Source of the DNA: Mycolicibacterium lacusdiani
Lineage (GTDB): Bacteria > Actinomycetota > Actinomycetes > Mycobacteriales > Mycobacteriaceae
Direction of reading: 5' to 3'
Length of the DNA: 64,000 bases
Assembly: GCF_021916785.1 (NCBI RefSeq)
Contig: NZ_JAKCFC010000003.1
Span: 1 to 64,000 of the forward strand
Shown: positions 17,714 through 26,597 of the stretch, piece after piece
Position numbering within the stretch: the stretch's first letter is position 1
Layout of the letters: every line of letters begins with the position of its first letter
Translations under genes and position numbers: made by a program
The notes under the pieces: generated by a model
What the model was told of the DNA's origin: nothing
The model's input: only the letters and a program-made list of their open reading frames with translations
The model's database searches: none

Positions 17714-18562
17714 TCAGCTGGAGATGGCGAGGTCGCCCATGCCCCACTCGTCGAGGATCTTCTCGTACGTCCCGTTCGACTCGAGTTCACCGAGCGCCTG
17801 AGCGATGGCGTCGTGCAGGGCGGTGTTGCCCTTCAGCGTGGCGGCGCCGATCTCGATGGTGCCGAACGGGTCACCCACCGGCGTGATCTTCGCGCCGGTC
17901 TTGGTGGCGTAGTAGCCCAGCGTCTCGGCGGTGTCCATGAATGCGTCGGCCTGACCGTTCTGCACCTGCTGAATCGACACGTCGGCCTGGTTGCTGCGGG
18001 TGATGTCGACCGGCGCCTTCCCTGCGGCCGTGCACTTCTCCGACTGCTCCTGCGCCAGCGACTCGGCCGTCGTGGCGACCGCCAGCACGACCTTCTTGCC
18101 GCACAGGCTGTCGTCCATGCCGGTGATGTCGGCGGGCTCGTCCTCGGACACTGCGATGCCGGTGCCGGACAACACGTACGGCACGAAGTCGACGACCGCC
18201 TCGCGCTCCGGCTTGATGTACAGCTGCGCCATGATCACGTCGCACTGCTTGGCCTGCAACGTGGGAATGACCGTGGCGAAGGAGGATTCGTGAAACTTTG
18301 CCTTGAGACCCATCTGGGCGGCGAGCGCCTCGCCCAGTTCCACCTCGCTGCCGACCAGCTTGCCCGACTCGTCGTGGTAGACGTTCGGCGGAGTGCCGTC
18401 GTTCGGCGCGCAGATCGTCAGCGTGTCGGCCTCCAGGATCGCCGGCGGTGAGACCTTCGCGGGACCGGCCGGGCTCGGCGCTGCCTCGTCGGACGACGAC
18501 GAACAACCCACGAGGCCGAAGAGTGCAACGCCGGCGAGGCCGGCGATCAACGATTTCTTCAA
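17714..18562 (-). CDS. polar amino acid ABC transporter substrate-binding lipoprotein
   Basis: This is a 282-residue family 3 (SBP_bac_3) extracellular binding protein. The signal peptide ends with the lipobox LVGC (Cys20), followed by a Ser-rich linker, so it should be anchored outside the membrane. The body begins LTICAPNDGTPPNVY and has the family segment GLKAKFHESSFATVIPTLQAKQ split over two lobes. The start is TTG at 18562 with GGAGG 6 bp upstream. It heads the importer-GGT-YoaK operon. A perfect palindrome at 18621-18636 sits in its promoter region. Confidence 0.92.
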   Translation of the reverse strand: MKKSLIAGLAGVALFGLVGCSSSSDEAAPSPAGPAKVSPPAILEADTLTICAPNDGTPPNVYHDESGKLVGSEVELGEALAAQMGLKAKFHESSFATVIPTLQAKQCDVIMAQLYIKPEREAVVDFVPYVLSGTGIAVSEDEPADITGMDDSLCGKKVVLAVATTAESLAQEQSEKCTAAGKAPVDITRSNQADVSIQQVQNGQADAFMDTAETLGYYATKTGAKITPVGDPFGTIEIGAATLKGNTALHDAIAQALGELESNGTYEKILDEWGMGDLAISS

Positions 18563-18620
18563 CTTTTCCTCCGAAAGATAGAGCGGTCCGGTCGCACGCC
18601 GTGCAGGTCATGGCGAGTTA

Positions 18621-18636
18621 CCTATCGAACGATAGG
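18621..18636. promoter_or_regulatory. palindromic operator CCTATCG-AA-CGATAGG, probable TetR site
   Basis: Two perfect 7-bp arms with a 2-bp centre lie 59 bp upstream of the binding-protein start and downstream of the tetR stop. A 16-bp operator of this shape is typical of TetR-family repressors, and the only nearby TetR gene is the adjacent one. The assignment is therefore an inference from shape and position. Confidence 0.6.
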
Positions 18637-18742
18637 GCACCGTCGGCCGCGGAGGAACGGTTTGACGGAACTCGTAACACGGTTTACGCAGTCGTCACAC
18701 GACCGACTGCAGGCGATGGGGCAGGTGACGGTGCTGAACTCG

Positions 18743-19420
18743 TTAGTTGACGGTGGCCATCTCGAGGTCGCCGAGACGCGCACGCGTCACCTCACGGATG
18801 TCCATCAACCTGGCCTGGTCGACGAGCAGGGAGCGCACGACGAAGTCCGCCGCCTGCAGTGGCCGCTCCTGCCGTACCGAACCCGAAGGGCCACCCTGTT
18901 CTCGCAACGTCTCGAACAGCACCCCGTTCATGGCACGCTGCACGAAACTCGACTCGAACGACACGAATTCGCCTGCCTGGCAACCCCCGTCGATCACGCG
19001 CTCGATCTGGTCGTGGAAGAGCGCGATGCCCTCGCGCTCGGCCGCGAACTCGTCGAGTGCGAGCACTGCGTCCTGGTAGAGGCCGCGGGCGTCGAAGGGC
19101 TGGACGAGGATCTCCCGGACGTCGCAGGCGATCGCCAGGTGCAACTTCTCGGCCCAGGGGGAGTCCTCGGCGAGCCGTTGGTTCATCCGGTCGATCGAGG
19201 GCCCGAGGTCGAGTTCGACGAGAGTCCGGAAGATCTCGTGCTTGGCCTGAAAGTGGTGGAACAGCGAGGGCTGCCGGATTGCGACGGCCTCGGCGATGTC
19301 ACGCGTCGAGGTGCCGAAGTAGCCGCGCTGAGCGAACAGCACCGAGGCCGACAGCAGGATGCGGCCACGCGTGGACGACCAGTCGACGGTCCTCGGTTCC
19401 CAGCCCTGCCCGTACTTCAC
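18743..19420 (-). CDS. TetR family transcriptional regulator
   Basis: The product has 225 residues. An N-terminal helix-turn-helix domain (about residues 20-70) contains the typical segment LFAQRGYFGTSTRDIAEAV, followed by RQPSLFHHFQAKHEI. The C-terminal ligand domain is not assigned. The start is uncertain: GTG at 19420 gives a normal N terminus; ATG at 19447 is an alternative. It lies directly upstream of the importer-GGT operon on the same strand, with a perfect palindrome in between, and probably controls that operon. Confidence 0.85.
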   Translation of the reverse strand: MKYGQGWEPRTVDWSSTRGRILLSASVLFAQRGYFGTSTRDIAEAVAIRQPSLFHHFQAKHEIFRTLVELDLGPSIDRMNQRLAEDSPWAEKLHLAIACDVREILVQPFDARGLYQDAVLALDEFAAEREGIALFHDQIERVIDGGCQAGEFVSFESSFVQRAMNGVLFETLREQGGPSGSVRQERPLQAADFVVRSLLVDQARLMDIREVTRARLGDLEMATVN

Positions 19421-19472
19421 CCGACCACTGTGACACACGGCCGCCATCGTCGACGGCGCCGTACGCCGGCAC

Positions 19473-20666
19473 CTAGAAGTGGAAGCCCAACCGCGCGGGC
19501 ACGTCGCTGCGGAAGGCCGCATCGAGGCGCGCGAGTTGCGCGCGGTCGCTGCAGCGGATGCGATTGGCCGCCGCGAGCAGAGCGGCCGAGTGTCCGCCCA
19601 GGTACAGGCTGCCCAGCACGTCGAGGTCGAGGGTGAACTCCGCGGGCGCATCGGTCGGGGCACACTCCGCCCGACCGTCCCGGATGGACAGCGTGAACCG
19701 TCCTCCGTCCGAACGGAATCCGTCACCGACATCCAGGACCGTGTCGAGGTCGGCCGCGTACGTCCTCGCCGCCAGCGCGGTGGGCACGTCCATCAGCCGC
19801 AGCCACAGGCCGTCCTCAGACCCGGTGGTGCGCACCAGCCGCGGATCGTCGAGCAGGTAGGGCAGCGGATCGCCGGGATGACTGACGACCGTGATGGTCT
19901 CGACGAGGTCGAGGCCGATGAGCGCCCGCCAGAGTGCGACGTGCGCCTCGGGCGTGACGGCCGTGAACTCCTCCACCCGAACGGTTCTCGCCGATCCGCG
20001 GAACATCCGGTAGAGCAGGTAGCCGTCATCGTGGAGGAGGCAGAACCAGGCCGTGCCACCGCCTCGCGAGTCCTCCCAGTCGGCGAGCAGGTCGTCCCAC
20101 AGCGGTGTCGGCCGGGCCAGGCCGCCTGGCGTGATGCGCCGGTACCGGTCGTAGATGGCGGCGAGGTCGTCGCGGTGCTCGACGGGCCGCACGATCCGGA
20201 CACCGCCGGGATCGGGCGCGTCATGGTGAAACCGGGCGAACCGGCGGTCGAGACTGAACTCGGTGTCGACCGTGGCTGGGCCGTAGCCGAACCGGCCGTA
20301 GATGCCGCCCTCGGTCGCGGTCAGTGCCGCCAGTGGGTATCCGTTCTCGGCGAAGCGGTCGTGCAGCTCGGTGTACATCGCGCGCAGCAGACCGCGGCGA
20401 CGGTGCGTCGGCGCCACCCCGACCCACGTGATGCCCGCTGTCGGCAGCACCGCTCCCCCGGGCACCGTCAGCTCGAAGTCCAGGTAATGCGCCTGCCCGA
20501 CCAGGTCGTCGCCGTCGGCGACGACGACGGAGCTGCGCGGCGGCATGGCCGTCCGCCACGCCGTGAAGGTCTCCGGATGCCAGGTCGAGCCGAAGCTGGT
20601 CGCCGTCAGCAGCGGGACGTCGCGCCACTGGGCCTCGGTGATGTCTCGTGGGGCGAGGGTGGTCAT
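19473..20666 (-). CDS. eis: Eis-type N-acetyltransferase (GNAT)
   Basis: This is a 397-residue protein with the Eis architecture: an N-terminal GNAT domain with the acetyl-CoA loop [14 protein letters not shown] (about residues 85-100), a second GNAT-like domain, and a C-terminal SCP2-like domain ending in FHF. The C-terminal carboxylate acts as the catalytic base in Eis. The segments [18 protein letters not shown] and [11 protein letters not shown] match M. tuberculosis Eis (Rv2416c). Eis acetylates amines such as aminoglycosides on several nitrogens. Here it is 32 bp downstream of an aminobutyraldehyde dehydrogenase gene, which hints at a polyamine-like natural substrate. Confidence 0.88.
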   Translation of the reverse strand: MTTLAPRDITEAQWRDVPLLTATSFGSTWHPETFTAWRTAMPPRSSVVVADGDDLVGQAHYLDFELTVPGGAVLPTAGITWVGVAPTHRRRGLLRAMYTELHDRFAENGYPLAALTATEGGIYGRFGYGPATVDTEFSLDRRFARFHHDAPDPGGVRIVRPVEHRDDLAAIYDRYRRITPGGLARPTPLWDDLLADWEDSRGGGTAWFCLLHDDGYLLYRMFRGSARTVRVEEFTAVTPEAHVALWRALIGLDLVETITVVSHPGDPLPYLLDDPRLVRTTGSEDGLWLRLMDVPTALAARTYAADLDTVLDVGDGFRSDGGRFTLSIRDGRAECAPTDAPAEFTLDLDVLGSLYLGGHSAALLAAANRIRCSDRAQLARLDAAFRSDVPARLGFHF

Positions 20667-20698
20667 CGCTTCGTGACCGCGCACATGATTCAGCTCCG

Positions 20699-22180
20699 CT
20701 AGCGCTTCGTGAATATGATCCGGTGCCAATCCTTTTCGGCCACCGCGGTGATGTCGCTCATCACGTGCTTGATCGTCAGGTACTCCTCGAAGGAGTAATC
20801 GCTCATGTCCTTGCCGAAGCCCGAGGCGCCGACACCGCCGTGCGGCATCTCGCTGATGATCGGGATGTGGTCGTTGATCCACACGCAGCCCGCATGGATC
20901 TCGCGCGACGCCCGCTGCGCGCGGTAGACGTCGCGCGTCCACGCCGAAGCGGCCAGTCCGTACTCGGTGTCGTTGGCCTGCCGGATGGCGTCGTCGTCGT
21001 CGGTGAAGGGCCGCGCGACGAGCACCGGTCCGAAGATCTCGTTGCGGTAGGCCTCCGAGCGCTCGTCGACGTCGGCGATCAGCGTCGGGCGGTAGAACGA
21101 CCCGGGCAGGTCGGGCGCGCTGCCGCCGGTGACGACGCGGCCGCCCTCGCCGGGTGCGCGCGAGACGATGCCCGCCACCTTGTCGCGGTGCGCCATCGTG
21201 ATCAGCGGGCCGAGGTCGGTGTCCGGGTCGTGCGGGTCGCCGACGACGACCTTGCCCATGAGTTCGGCGACGCCCGCCACGAAGTCGTCGTAGAGGGGTT
21301 GCGCGACGATCGCGCGGGTGGCCGCGGTGCAGTCCTGACCGGTATTGATCAGCGACGCCGCGACCGCGCCGTGGATGGCGGCGTCGAGGTCGGCATCGTC
21401 GAACACCACGAACGGCGCCTTTCCGCCGAGTTCCAGCTGGGTGCGATGGCCGTGCGCCGCGGCGGCCGCCATCACCTTGCGCCCGACCGGGGTCGACCCG
21501 GTGAACGTCACCAGGTCGACGTCGGCGTGGCCGGCGAGCGCCGTGCCGACGTCGTGTCCGGCACCGGTGACGACGTTGAGCACGCCGTCTGGCAGGCCCG
21601 CCTCGGTCGCGAGCCGCGCCAGCGTCAGCGTGGTCAGCGGCGTGATCTCGGCGGGCTTGATCACCACGGAGCAACCGGCGGCCAACGCGGGCAACACCTT
21701 CCACACCGCCATCTGCAACGGGTAGTTCCACGGCGTGATGGTGGCGACGACGCCGATCGCGTCGCGGCGGATGCTGGAGGTGTGGTCGCCCGAGTACTCG
21801 GCGCTCGCCTTGCCCTCCAGGTGCCGTGCGGCCCCGGCGAAGAAGTCGATGTTGTCGATGCTGCCCGGGACGTCGAACTCGCGGGCCAGGCGCACGGGCT
21901 TGCCGGTCTGGCTGACCTCCTCGGCCACCAGGTCGTCCGCCGCCTCGTCGGCGAGCCTCGCCAGCTTGGCCAGCACGGTCGAGCGGTCCACCGGAGTGGC
22001 CGTCGACCACCCGCGAAGCGCGGCACGCGCCGAGGACACCGCGGCGTCGACGTCGGCCGTCGTGGCGAGGGCGTACTCGGCCACCACGCTCCCGTCCGCG
22101 GGGCTGACGATGGAGAACTGATCGCCACCCGTCTTGACCTCGGCACCGTCGACATAGCTGCTTGCCACCGTGTGAGACAT
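20699..22180 (-). CDS. aldehyde dehydrogenase, gamma-aminobutyraldehyde dehydrogenase-like
   Basis: This is a 493-residue ALDH with catalytic Asn152 (PWNYP), Glu250 (ELGGKAPF) and Cys284 ([11 protein letters not shown]). The [11 protein letters not shown] context and the conserved end [12 protein letters not shown] fit the 4-aminobutanal/betaine aldehyde group (YdcW/PuuC-like), which makes GABA from putrescine-derived aminobutanal. The start is ATG at 22180; GTG at 22189 is an alternative and no strong ribosome site is seen. It is divergent from an Lrp regulator and an aminotransferase and is followed by eis. Confidence 0.87.
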   Translation of the reverse strand: MSHTVASSYVDGAEVKTGGDQFSIVSPADGSVVAEYALATTADVDAAVSSARAALRGWSTATPVDRSTVLAKLARLADEAADDLVAEEVSQTGKPVRLAREFDVPGSIDNIDFFAGAARHLEGKASAEYSGDHTSSIRRDAIGVVATITPWNYPLQMAVWKVLPALAAGCSVVIKPAEITPLTTLTLARLATEAGLPDGVLNVVTGAGHDVGTALAGHADVDLVTFTGSTPVGRKVMAAAAAHGHRTQLELGGKAPFVVFDDADLDAAIHGAVAASLINTGQDCTAATRAIVAQPLYDDFVAGVAELMGKVVVGDPHDPDTDLGPLITMAHRDKVAGIVSRAPGEGGRVVTGGSAPDLPGSFYRPTLIADVDERSEAYRNEIFGPVLVARPFTDDDDAIRQANDTEYGLAASAWTRDVYRAQRASREIHAGCVWINDHIPIISEMPHGGVGASGFGKDMSDYSFEEYLTIKHVMSDITAVAEKDWHRIIFTKR

Positions 22181-22235
22181 GGACGTCACGCTATCGCGTT
22201 CGACCGGGACACCGCGACCGAGTTGACGACGCATT

Positions 22236-22301
22236 CCCACGCTGTGGGCATCGGAAACGAGCGATTCCGTCGGCCTGGTTGCTTGCGGTGACGGATTCCG
22301 T
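22236..22301. promoter_or_regulatory. candidate Lrp-binding region between divergent ALDH and lrp genes
   Basis: The 129-bp divergent gap contains the inverted repeat CCCAC-GCT-GTGGG (22236-22248). It also contains two direct copies of ATTCCGT at 22264 and 22295, spaced 31 bp apart, about three helical turns. Spaced repeats on one DNA face are what Lrp-family octamers bind, but no consensus was tested. Confidence 0.3.
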
Positions 22302-22309
22302 GCACAATC

Positions 22310-22828
22310 GTGAGCATGGTCACGCCCGACGCCCACACCGGGTTGCCCGCTGTCTCCTTGCGAATCCGCCCAGGTGCCGCGTATCAGCTCGACGAGCTGT
22401 CCAAGGCCATCATCGAGAAGCTGCAGCAGGACGGTCGACGCTCCTACGCCGGCATCGGCAAGGCCGTCGGGTTGTCCGAGGCGGCGGTTCGGCAACGGGT
22501 GCAGCGCATGGTCGACGCGGGCGTGATGCAGATCGTCGCCGTCACCGATCCCATGCAACTCGGCTTCGCCCGTCAAGCGATGATCGGCATCCGCTGCACC
22601 GGCGATACCACCAAGGTCGCCGAGAAGCTGGCGGCCATCGAATCGGTCGACTACGTGGTCCTCACCGCGGGCTCGTTCGACGCCATCGTCGAAGTGGTCT
22701 GCGAAGACGACGGCGACCTCCTCGACCTACTCAACACCAAGATCCGCGCCGTACCGGGAGTGATATCCACCGAAACCTTGGTTTACCTCAAACTCGTTAA
22801 ACAGCAATATAATTGGGGCACACGATGA
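22310..22828 (+). CDS. Lrp/AsnC family transcriptional regulator
   Basis: The product has 172 residues. An N-terminal helix-turn-helix (about residues 27-75, AKIGKAVGL-like segment reading SYAGIGKAVGLSEAAVRQRVQ) is followed by the RAM ligand-sensing domain (about 85-160). GTG at 22310 or ATG at 22316 could be the start. Its TGA overlaps the ATG of the aminotransferase gene (ATGA), so the two are co-translated. It is divergent from the aminobutyraldehyde dehydrogenase gene, and probably senses an amino acid or amine and controls both. Confidence 0.9.
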   Translation: MSMVTPDAHTGLPAVSLRIRPGAAYQLDELSKAIIEKLQQDGRRSYAGIGKAVGLSEAAVRQRVQRMVDAGVMQIVAVTDPMQLGFARQAMIGIRCTGDTTKVAEKLAAIESVDYVVLTAGSFDAIVEVVCEDDGDLLDLLNTKIRAVPGVISTETLVYLKLVKQQYNWGTR

Positions 22829-24213
22829 CAATCATCTCTGAAACCGCCGAAACATCCACCACCGACCTCGACGCCAAGGCCAACCGCCACCTGTGGGGCC
22901 ACTTCGCCCGCCACGGCGAGGGCATCACCCCGACGGTCATCACCCGGGGTGAGGGTGTCCACATCTGGGACAGCAAGGGCAACAAGTACATCGACGGCCT
23001 GTCCGGGCTGTTCGTGGTGCAGGCCGGCCACGGCCGCGCCGAGCTGGCCGAAGCCGCAGCCAAGCAGGCCGAGTCGCTCGCCTTCTTCCCGCTGTGGTCC
23101 TTCGCCACGCCGCCTGCGATCGAACTCGCCGAGCGTCTCGCCGGATACACCCCGGGTGACCTGAAGCGGGTGTTCTTCACGACCGGTGGCGGCGAGGCCG
23201 TGGAGAGCGCCTGGAAGCTGGCCAAGCAGTACTTCAAGCTGACCGGCAAGCCCGGCAAGTACAAGGTGATGTCGCGGTCCATCGCGTACCACGGCACGCC
23301 GCAGGGAGCGCTGGCCATCACCGGCATCCCGACGTTCAAGGCGCCGTTCGACCCGCCGACCCCCGGGGGTTTCCGCGTGCCCAACACCAACTTCTACCGG
23401 GCCCCCGAGATGTTCAGCTCGGACCCGAAGGCGTTCGGCCGGTACTGCGCCGACCGGATCGCCGAGGCCATCGAGTTCGAGGGTCCCGACACCGTCGCCG
23501 CGGTGTTCCTCGAGCCCGTGCAGAACGCAGGCGGCTGCTTCCCGCCGCCGCCCGGATACTTCGAGCGGGTCCGCGAGATCTGCGACGAGTACGACGTGCT
23601 GCTCGTCTCCGACGAGGTCATCTGCGCATACGGCCGCATCGGATCGATGTTCGCGTGCAACGACTTCGGCTACACGCCCGACATCATCACCTGCGCCAAG
23701 GGTCTGACGTCGGGGTACTCCCCGATCGGCGCGATGATCGCCAGCGACCGGCTGTTCGAGCCGTTCAACGACGGGCAGACGGTGTTCGGGCACGGCTACA
23801 CGTTCGGCGGGCACCCGGTGTCGTCGGCCGTGGCACTGGCCAACCTCGACATCTTCGAGCGCGAGGGCCTCAACGACCGCGTCAAGGAGAACGCCCCGGC
23901 GTTCCGCGCGACGCTGGAGAAGCTGCTCGACCTGCCGATCGTCGGCGACGTCCGCGGCGAGGGCTACTTCTACGGGATCGAACTCGTCAAGGACAAGGCC
24001 ACCAAGGAGACCTTCGACGACGACGAATGCGAGCGGCTGCTGCGCGGCTTCCTGACGCCCGCGCTGTTCGAGGCGGGGCTGTACTGCCGCGCCGACGACC
24101 GTGGCGACCCAGTGGTGCAGCTCGCGCCGCCGCTGATCTCCGGGCAGGCCGAGTTCGACGCGATCTACGACATCCTCAGCGATGTCCTGGGTCGAGCCAG
24201 CCAGATGATGTAG
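22825..24213 (+). CDS. class III aminotransferase (omega-amino acid/diamine:pyruvate type)
   Basis: This is a 462-residue PLP enzyme of the aspartate aminotransferase superfamily, class III. Asp263 (LLVSDEVICAYGR) and the Schiff-base Lys292 (CAKGLTSGYSP) are present, and the small-domain segment GHGYTFGGHPVSSA is typical of omega-transaminases acting on GABA, beta-alanine or putrescine. ATG at 22825 overlaps the lrp stop. It corresponds in position to Rv3329, which lies next to sigJ in M. tuberculosis but is here separated from it by about 14 kb. With the divergent aminobutyraldehyde dehydrogenase it would turn a diamine into GABA. Confidence 0.9.
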   Translation: MTIISETAETSTTDLDAKANRHLWGHFARHGEGITPTVITRGEGVHIWDSKGNKYIDGLSGLFVVQAGHGRAELAEAAAKQAESLAFFPLWSFATPPAIELAERLAGYTPGDLKRVFFTTGGGEAVESAWKLAKQYFKLTGKPGKYKVMSRSIAYHGTPQGALAITGIPTFKAPFDPPTPGGFRVPNTNFYRAPEMFSSDPKAFGRYCADRIAEAIEFEGPDTVAAVFLEPVQNAGGCFPPPPGYFERVREICDEYDVLLVSDEVICAYGRIGSMFACNDFGYTPDIITCAKGLTSGYSPIGAMIASDRLFEPFNDGQTVFGHGYTFGGHPVSSAVALANLDIFEREGLNDRVKENAPAFRATLEKLLDLPIVGDVRGEGYFYGIELVKDKATKETFDDDECERLLRGFLTPALFEAGLYCRADDRGDPVVQLAPPLISGQAEFDAIYDILSDVLGRASQMM

Positions 24214-24235
24214 CCCACCGCGTTATCGTCGGCGG

Positions 24236-25228
24236 ATGGCACGCACTCGCAAGCCGCCGATTCACCCCGTCCGCTGGCAGCCGCCACCGGTCGAGCCGCT
24301 GCCCGCGCAGTCGGCACGGCCGGTGACGGTGGTGCCGGTGCCGGGCCACGGTCCCGAGGACGTCGTCGTCGACGCCAACGGGAACCTGTGGACCGGTCTG
24401 GTCGACGGGCGCATCGTGCGCATCGCCCCGGGCGGCGAACAGTCCGTGGTCGCGAACACCGGCGGCAGGCCGCTCGGAATGCACGTCGCCCGTGACGGTC
24501 GGGTCCTGATCTGCGACAGCCACCGCGGCCTGCTCGCACTGGACCCGGCGTCCGGGGAACTCGACGTCCTCGTCGAGCGCATACAGGGGCGCCCGCTTCG
24601 GTTCTGCTCCAACGTCACCGAGACGGCCGACGGCACGATCTACTTCACCGAGTCCACCAGCGACTTCCACTTCGAGCACTTCCTCGGCGCGATCCTCGAG
24701 GCGCGCGGCACCGGCAGCCTGTTCCGGCTCGACGTCGACGGAACGGTCACCACGCTCGTCGGCGGGCTGTACTTCCCGAACGGCGTCACGGTGACCGCGG
24801 ACGGTTCGGCGCTGGTGTTCGCCGAGACCATGGGCCGGCGGCTGTCGAAGTACTGGCTGAGCGGACCTCGGGCGGGCACCGTGACGCCCCTGGTGGTGCA
24901 CCTGCCGGGCATGCCGGACAACATCTCGACCGGTTCCGACGGCCGGATCTGGGTCGCGCTCGTCACGCCGGTCAACCCCGCGGCGGAGGGCTTGATGCCG
25001 CGAATGCCGTTGCTACGCAAGATCATCTGGCGGCTGCCATCGCGGTTGCAGCCAAAGGTGCAGCCGGAGGTGTGGGTCGTCGGCTTCGACGCCGACGCGG
25101 GCACCGCGGTGGACGGCGTCCGGACCGACCAGCCCGGTTTCGGCGGCGTCACGGGCGTCGTCGAACACGACGGCAGGCTGTGGATGTCGACGATCGAGTT
25201 CGCCGCCCTGGGGTACGTGGAGCTGTAG
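24236..25228 (+). CDS. SMP-30/strictosidine synthase-like beta-propeller protein
   Basis: This is a 330-residue protein with repeated beta-propeller blades of the form GPEDVVVDANGNLWTG and later LYFPNGVTVTADGSALVFAET. The segment WLSGPRAGT-PGMPDNIS is typical of the strictosidine synthase-like branch, where Asp-Asn pairs bind calcium. There is no clear signal peptide. The enzymatic role is unknown; lactone or ester hydrolysis is the usual guess. The ATG lies 22 bp after the aminotransferase. A hairpin repeat follows its stop. Confidence 0.82.
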   Translation: MARTRKPPIHPVRWQPPPVEPLPAQSARPVTVVPVPGHGPEDVVVDANGNLWTGLVDGRIVRIAPGGEQSVVANTGGRPLGMHVARDGRVLICDSHRGLLALDPASGELDVLVERIQGRPLRFCSNVTETADGTIYFTESTSDFHFEHFLGAILEARGTGSLFRLDVDGTVTTLVGGLYFPNGVTVTADGSALVFAETMGRRLSKYWLSGPRAGTVTPLVVHLPGMPDNISTGSDGRIWVALVTPVNPAAEGLMPRMPLLRKIIWRLPSRLQPKVQPEVWVVGFDADAGTAVDGVRTDQPGFGGVTGVVEHDGRLWMSTIEFAALGYVEL

Positions 25229-25239
25229 GCCGTCCTCGG

Positions 25240-25296
25240 CGAGCAGACGCGAAAGCCCCTCATCTAAGCCGAAACAGGGGCATTTGCGTCTGCTCG
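25240..25296. repeat. hairpin-forming intergenic repeat, possible bidirectional terminator
   Basis: The left arm 25240-25260 (starting CGAGCAGACGC) pairs with the right arm 25276-25296 (ending GCGTCTGCTCG) at 19 of 21 positions around a 15-nt loop. It lies just after the beta-propeller gene. The motif built around CGAGCAGACGCAAA is, from general knowledge, frequent in mycobacterial intergenic DNA. The remaining space to dacB shows only a likely promoter region. Confidence 0.65.
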
Positions 25297-25391
25297 GCGG
25301 GAGATGGTCAGCAACAGTGGCCGCACTAGTCACACCAGTCACAGCGTGCCTCCGCCGATATCCGTCCCCGGTCTCTTAGCCTGCAAGGACC

Positions 25392-26597
25392 ATGGCTACC
25401 TCCGGACCCCTCACGCGCCGCATCGCGTGCCTCGCGGCGGCGCTCACCTTCGCCGTGGTCCCCGTGTTCGCCGGCGTCCCGACCGCCGCTGCGGAACCCG
25501 ACCCGTGCCCGTACAAGGTGGTCACACCGCCTGCGGTCGACGACTCGGAGGTGCCCAAGGCGGGTCCGCCGCCCGCGCCGCTGCCGGTGCCCGCCACGCC
25601 ACTGGGCGGCGATGCCCTGTCCGGCTGTGGCATCGTCACCGCACCGGGCACGCCACCGGTGCCCGGCGACGTCTCGGCCGAGGCCTGGCTGGTCGCCGAT
25701 CTCGACTCCGGTGACGTCATCGCCGCGCGCGACCCGCACGGCAGGCACCGGCCCGCCAGCATCGTCAAGGTGCTCGTCGCGATGCAGTCCATCAAGGACC
25801 TGCCGCTGAACAAGCAGGTCGTCGGCACCGCCGACGACGCGGCGGCCGAAGGCACCCAGATCGGCGTCAAGGACGGCAGCGTCTACACCGTCAACGACCT
25901 GCTGCACGGCCTGCTGATGCACTCCGGCAACGACGCCGCGCACGCGCTCGCCGGACAGCTCGGCGGCATGGACGCCGCCCTGCGCAAGATCAACGACCTC
26001 GCGTCCAAGCTCGGCGGCCGCGACACCAGGGCCGCCACGCCATCGGGTCTCGACGGGCCGGGCATGAGCACATCGGCCTACGACATGGGCCTGTTCTACC
26101 GGTACGCCTGGCAGAACGACGTGTTCACCGACATCGTCGCCACGCGGACCTACCAGCTGCCCGAGTACGAACTCGAGAACGACAACAAGCTGCTCGACAA
26201 CTACCCGGGAGCGATGGGCGGCAAGACCGGCTACACCGACGACGCAGGCCAGACCTTCGTCGGGGCGGCCGAACGCGACGGCCGCAGGCTGGTGGCCGTC
26301 CTGCTGCGCGGCACTCGACAGCCAATCGCGCCATGGGAGCAGGCCGCACGTCTCCTCGACTACGGCTTCGCGACCGAACCCGGCACCAAGGTCGGCACGC
26401 TGATCGAGCCCGACCCGTCGCTGAACCCCAAGGAAGCCGAGGACCTCTCGACCCTCGACGCCGCGCAGGACCTCGCCGCACTGCTCCCACCAGAGGACGC
26501 CACCCCGGTGCGCGTCGGCGTCGGAGTCGTCGGGTCGCTGATCGTGTTCGCGCTCATCATGGCCGCGCGGTCGCTCAACCGGCGCCGCACGCTCTAG
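25392..26597 (+). CDS. dacB1: D-alanyl-D-alanine carboxypeptidase, penicillin-binding protein DacB1
   Basis: This is an exported serine peptidase that trims the terminal D-Ala of peptidoglycan stem peptides. The 401-residue protein has a signal peptide (cleavage near AAAEP, residue 35), a Pro-rich stretch, then the catalytic motifs Ser123-Ile-Val-Lys126, Ser178-Gly-Asn180 and Lys278-Thr-Gly280. A C-terminal hydrophobic helix followed by RSLNRRR anchors it in the membrane. It matches M. tuberculosis Rv3330 and is convergent with the YihY gene, sharing 4 bp of stop codons. Confidence 0.93.
   Translation: MATSGPLTRRIACLAAALTFAVVPVFAGVPTAAAEPDPCPYKVVTPPAVDDSEVPKAGPPPAPLPVPATPLGGDALSGCGIVTAPGTPPVPGDVSAEAWLVADLDSGDVIAARDPHGRHRPASIVKVLVAMQSIKDLPLNKQVVGTADDAAAEGTQIGVKDGSVYTVNDLLHGLLMHSGNDAAHALAGQLGGMDAALRKINDLASKLGGRDTRAATPSGLDGPGMSTSAYDMGLFYRYAWQNDVFTDIVATRTYQLPEYELENDNKLLDNYPGAMGGKTGYTDDAGQTFVGAAERDGRRLVAVLLRGTRQPIAPWEQAARLLDYGFATEPGTKVGTLIEPDPSLNPKEAEDLSTLDAAQDLAALLPPEDATPVRVGVGVVGSLIVFALIMAARSLNRRRTL

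Noticed and set aside
22190..22576. N-terminal extension of the aminobutyraldehyde dehydrogenase frame across the lrp promoter
   Set aside because: The added sequence has no ALDH homology and would overlap the divergent lrp gene, so the start at 22180 is used.
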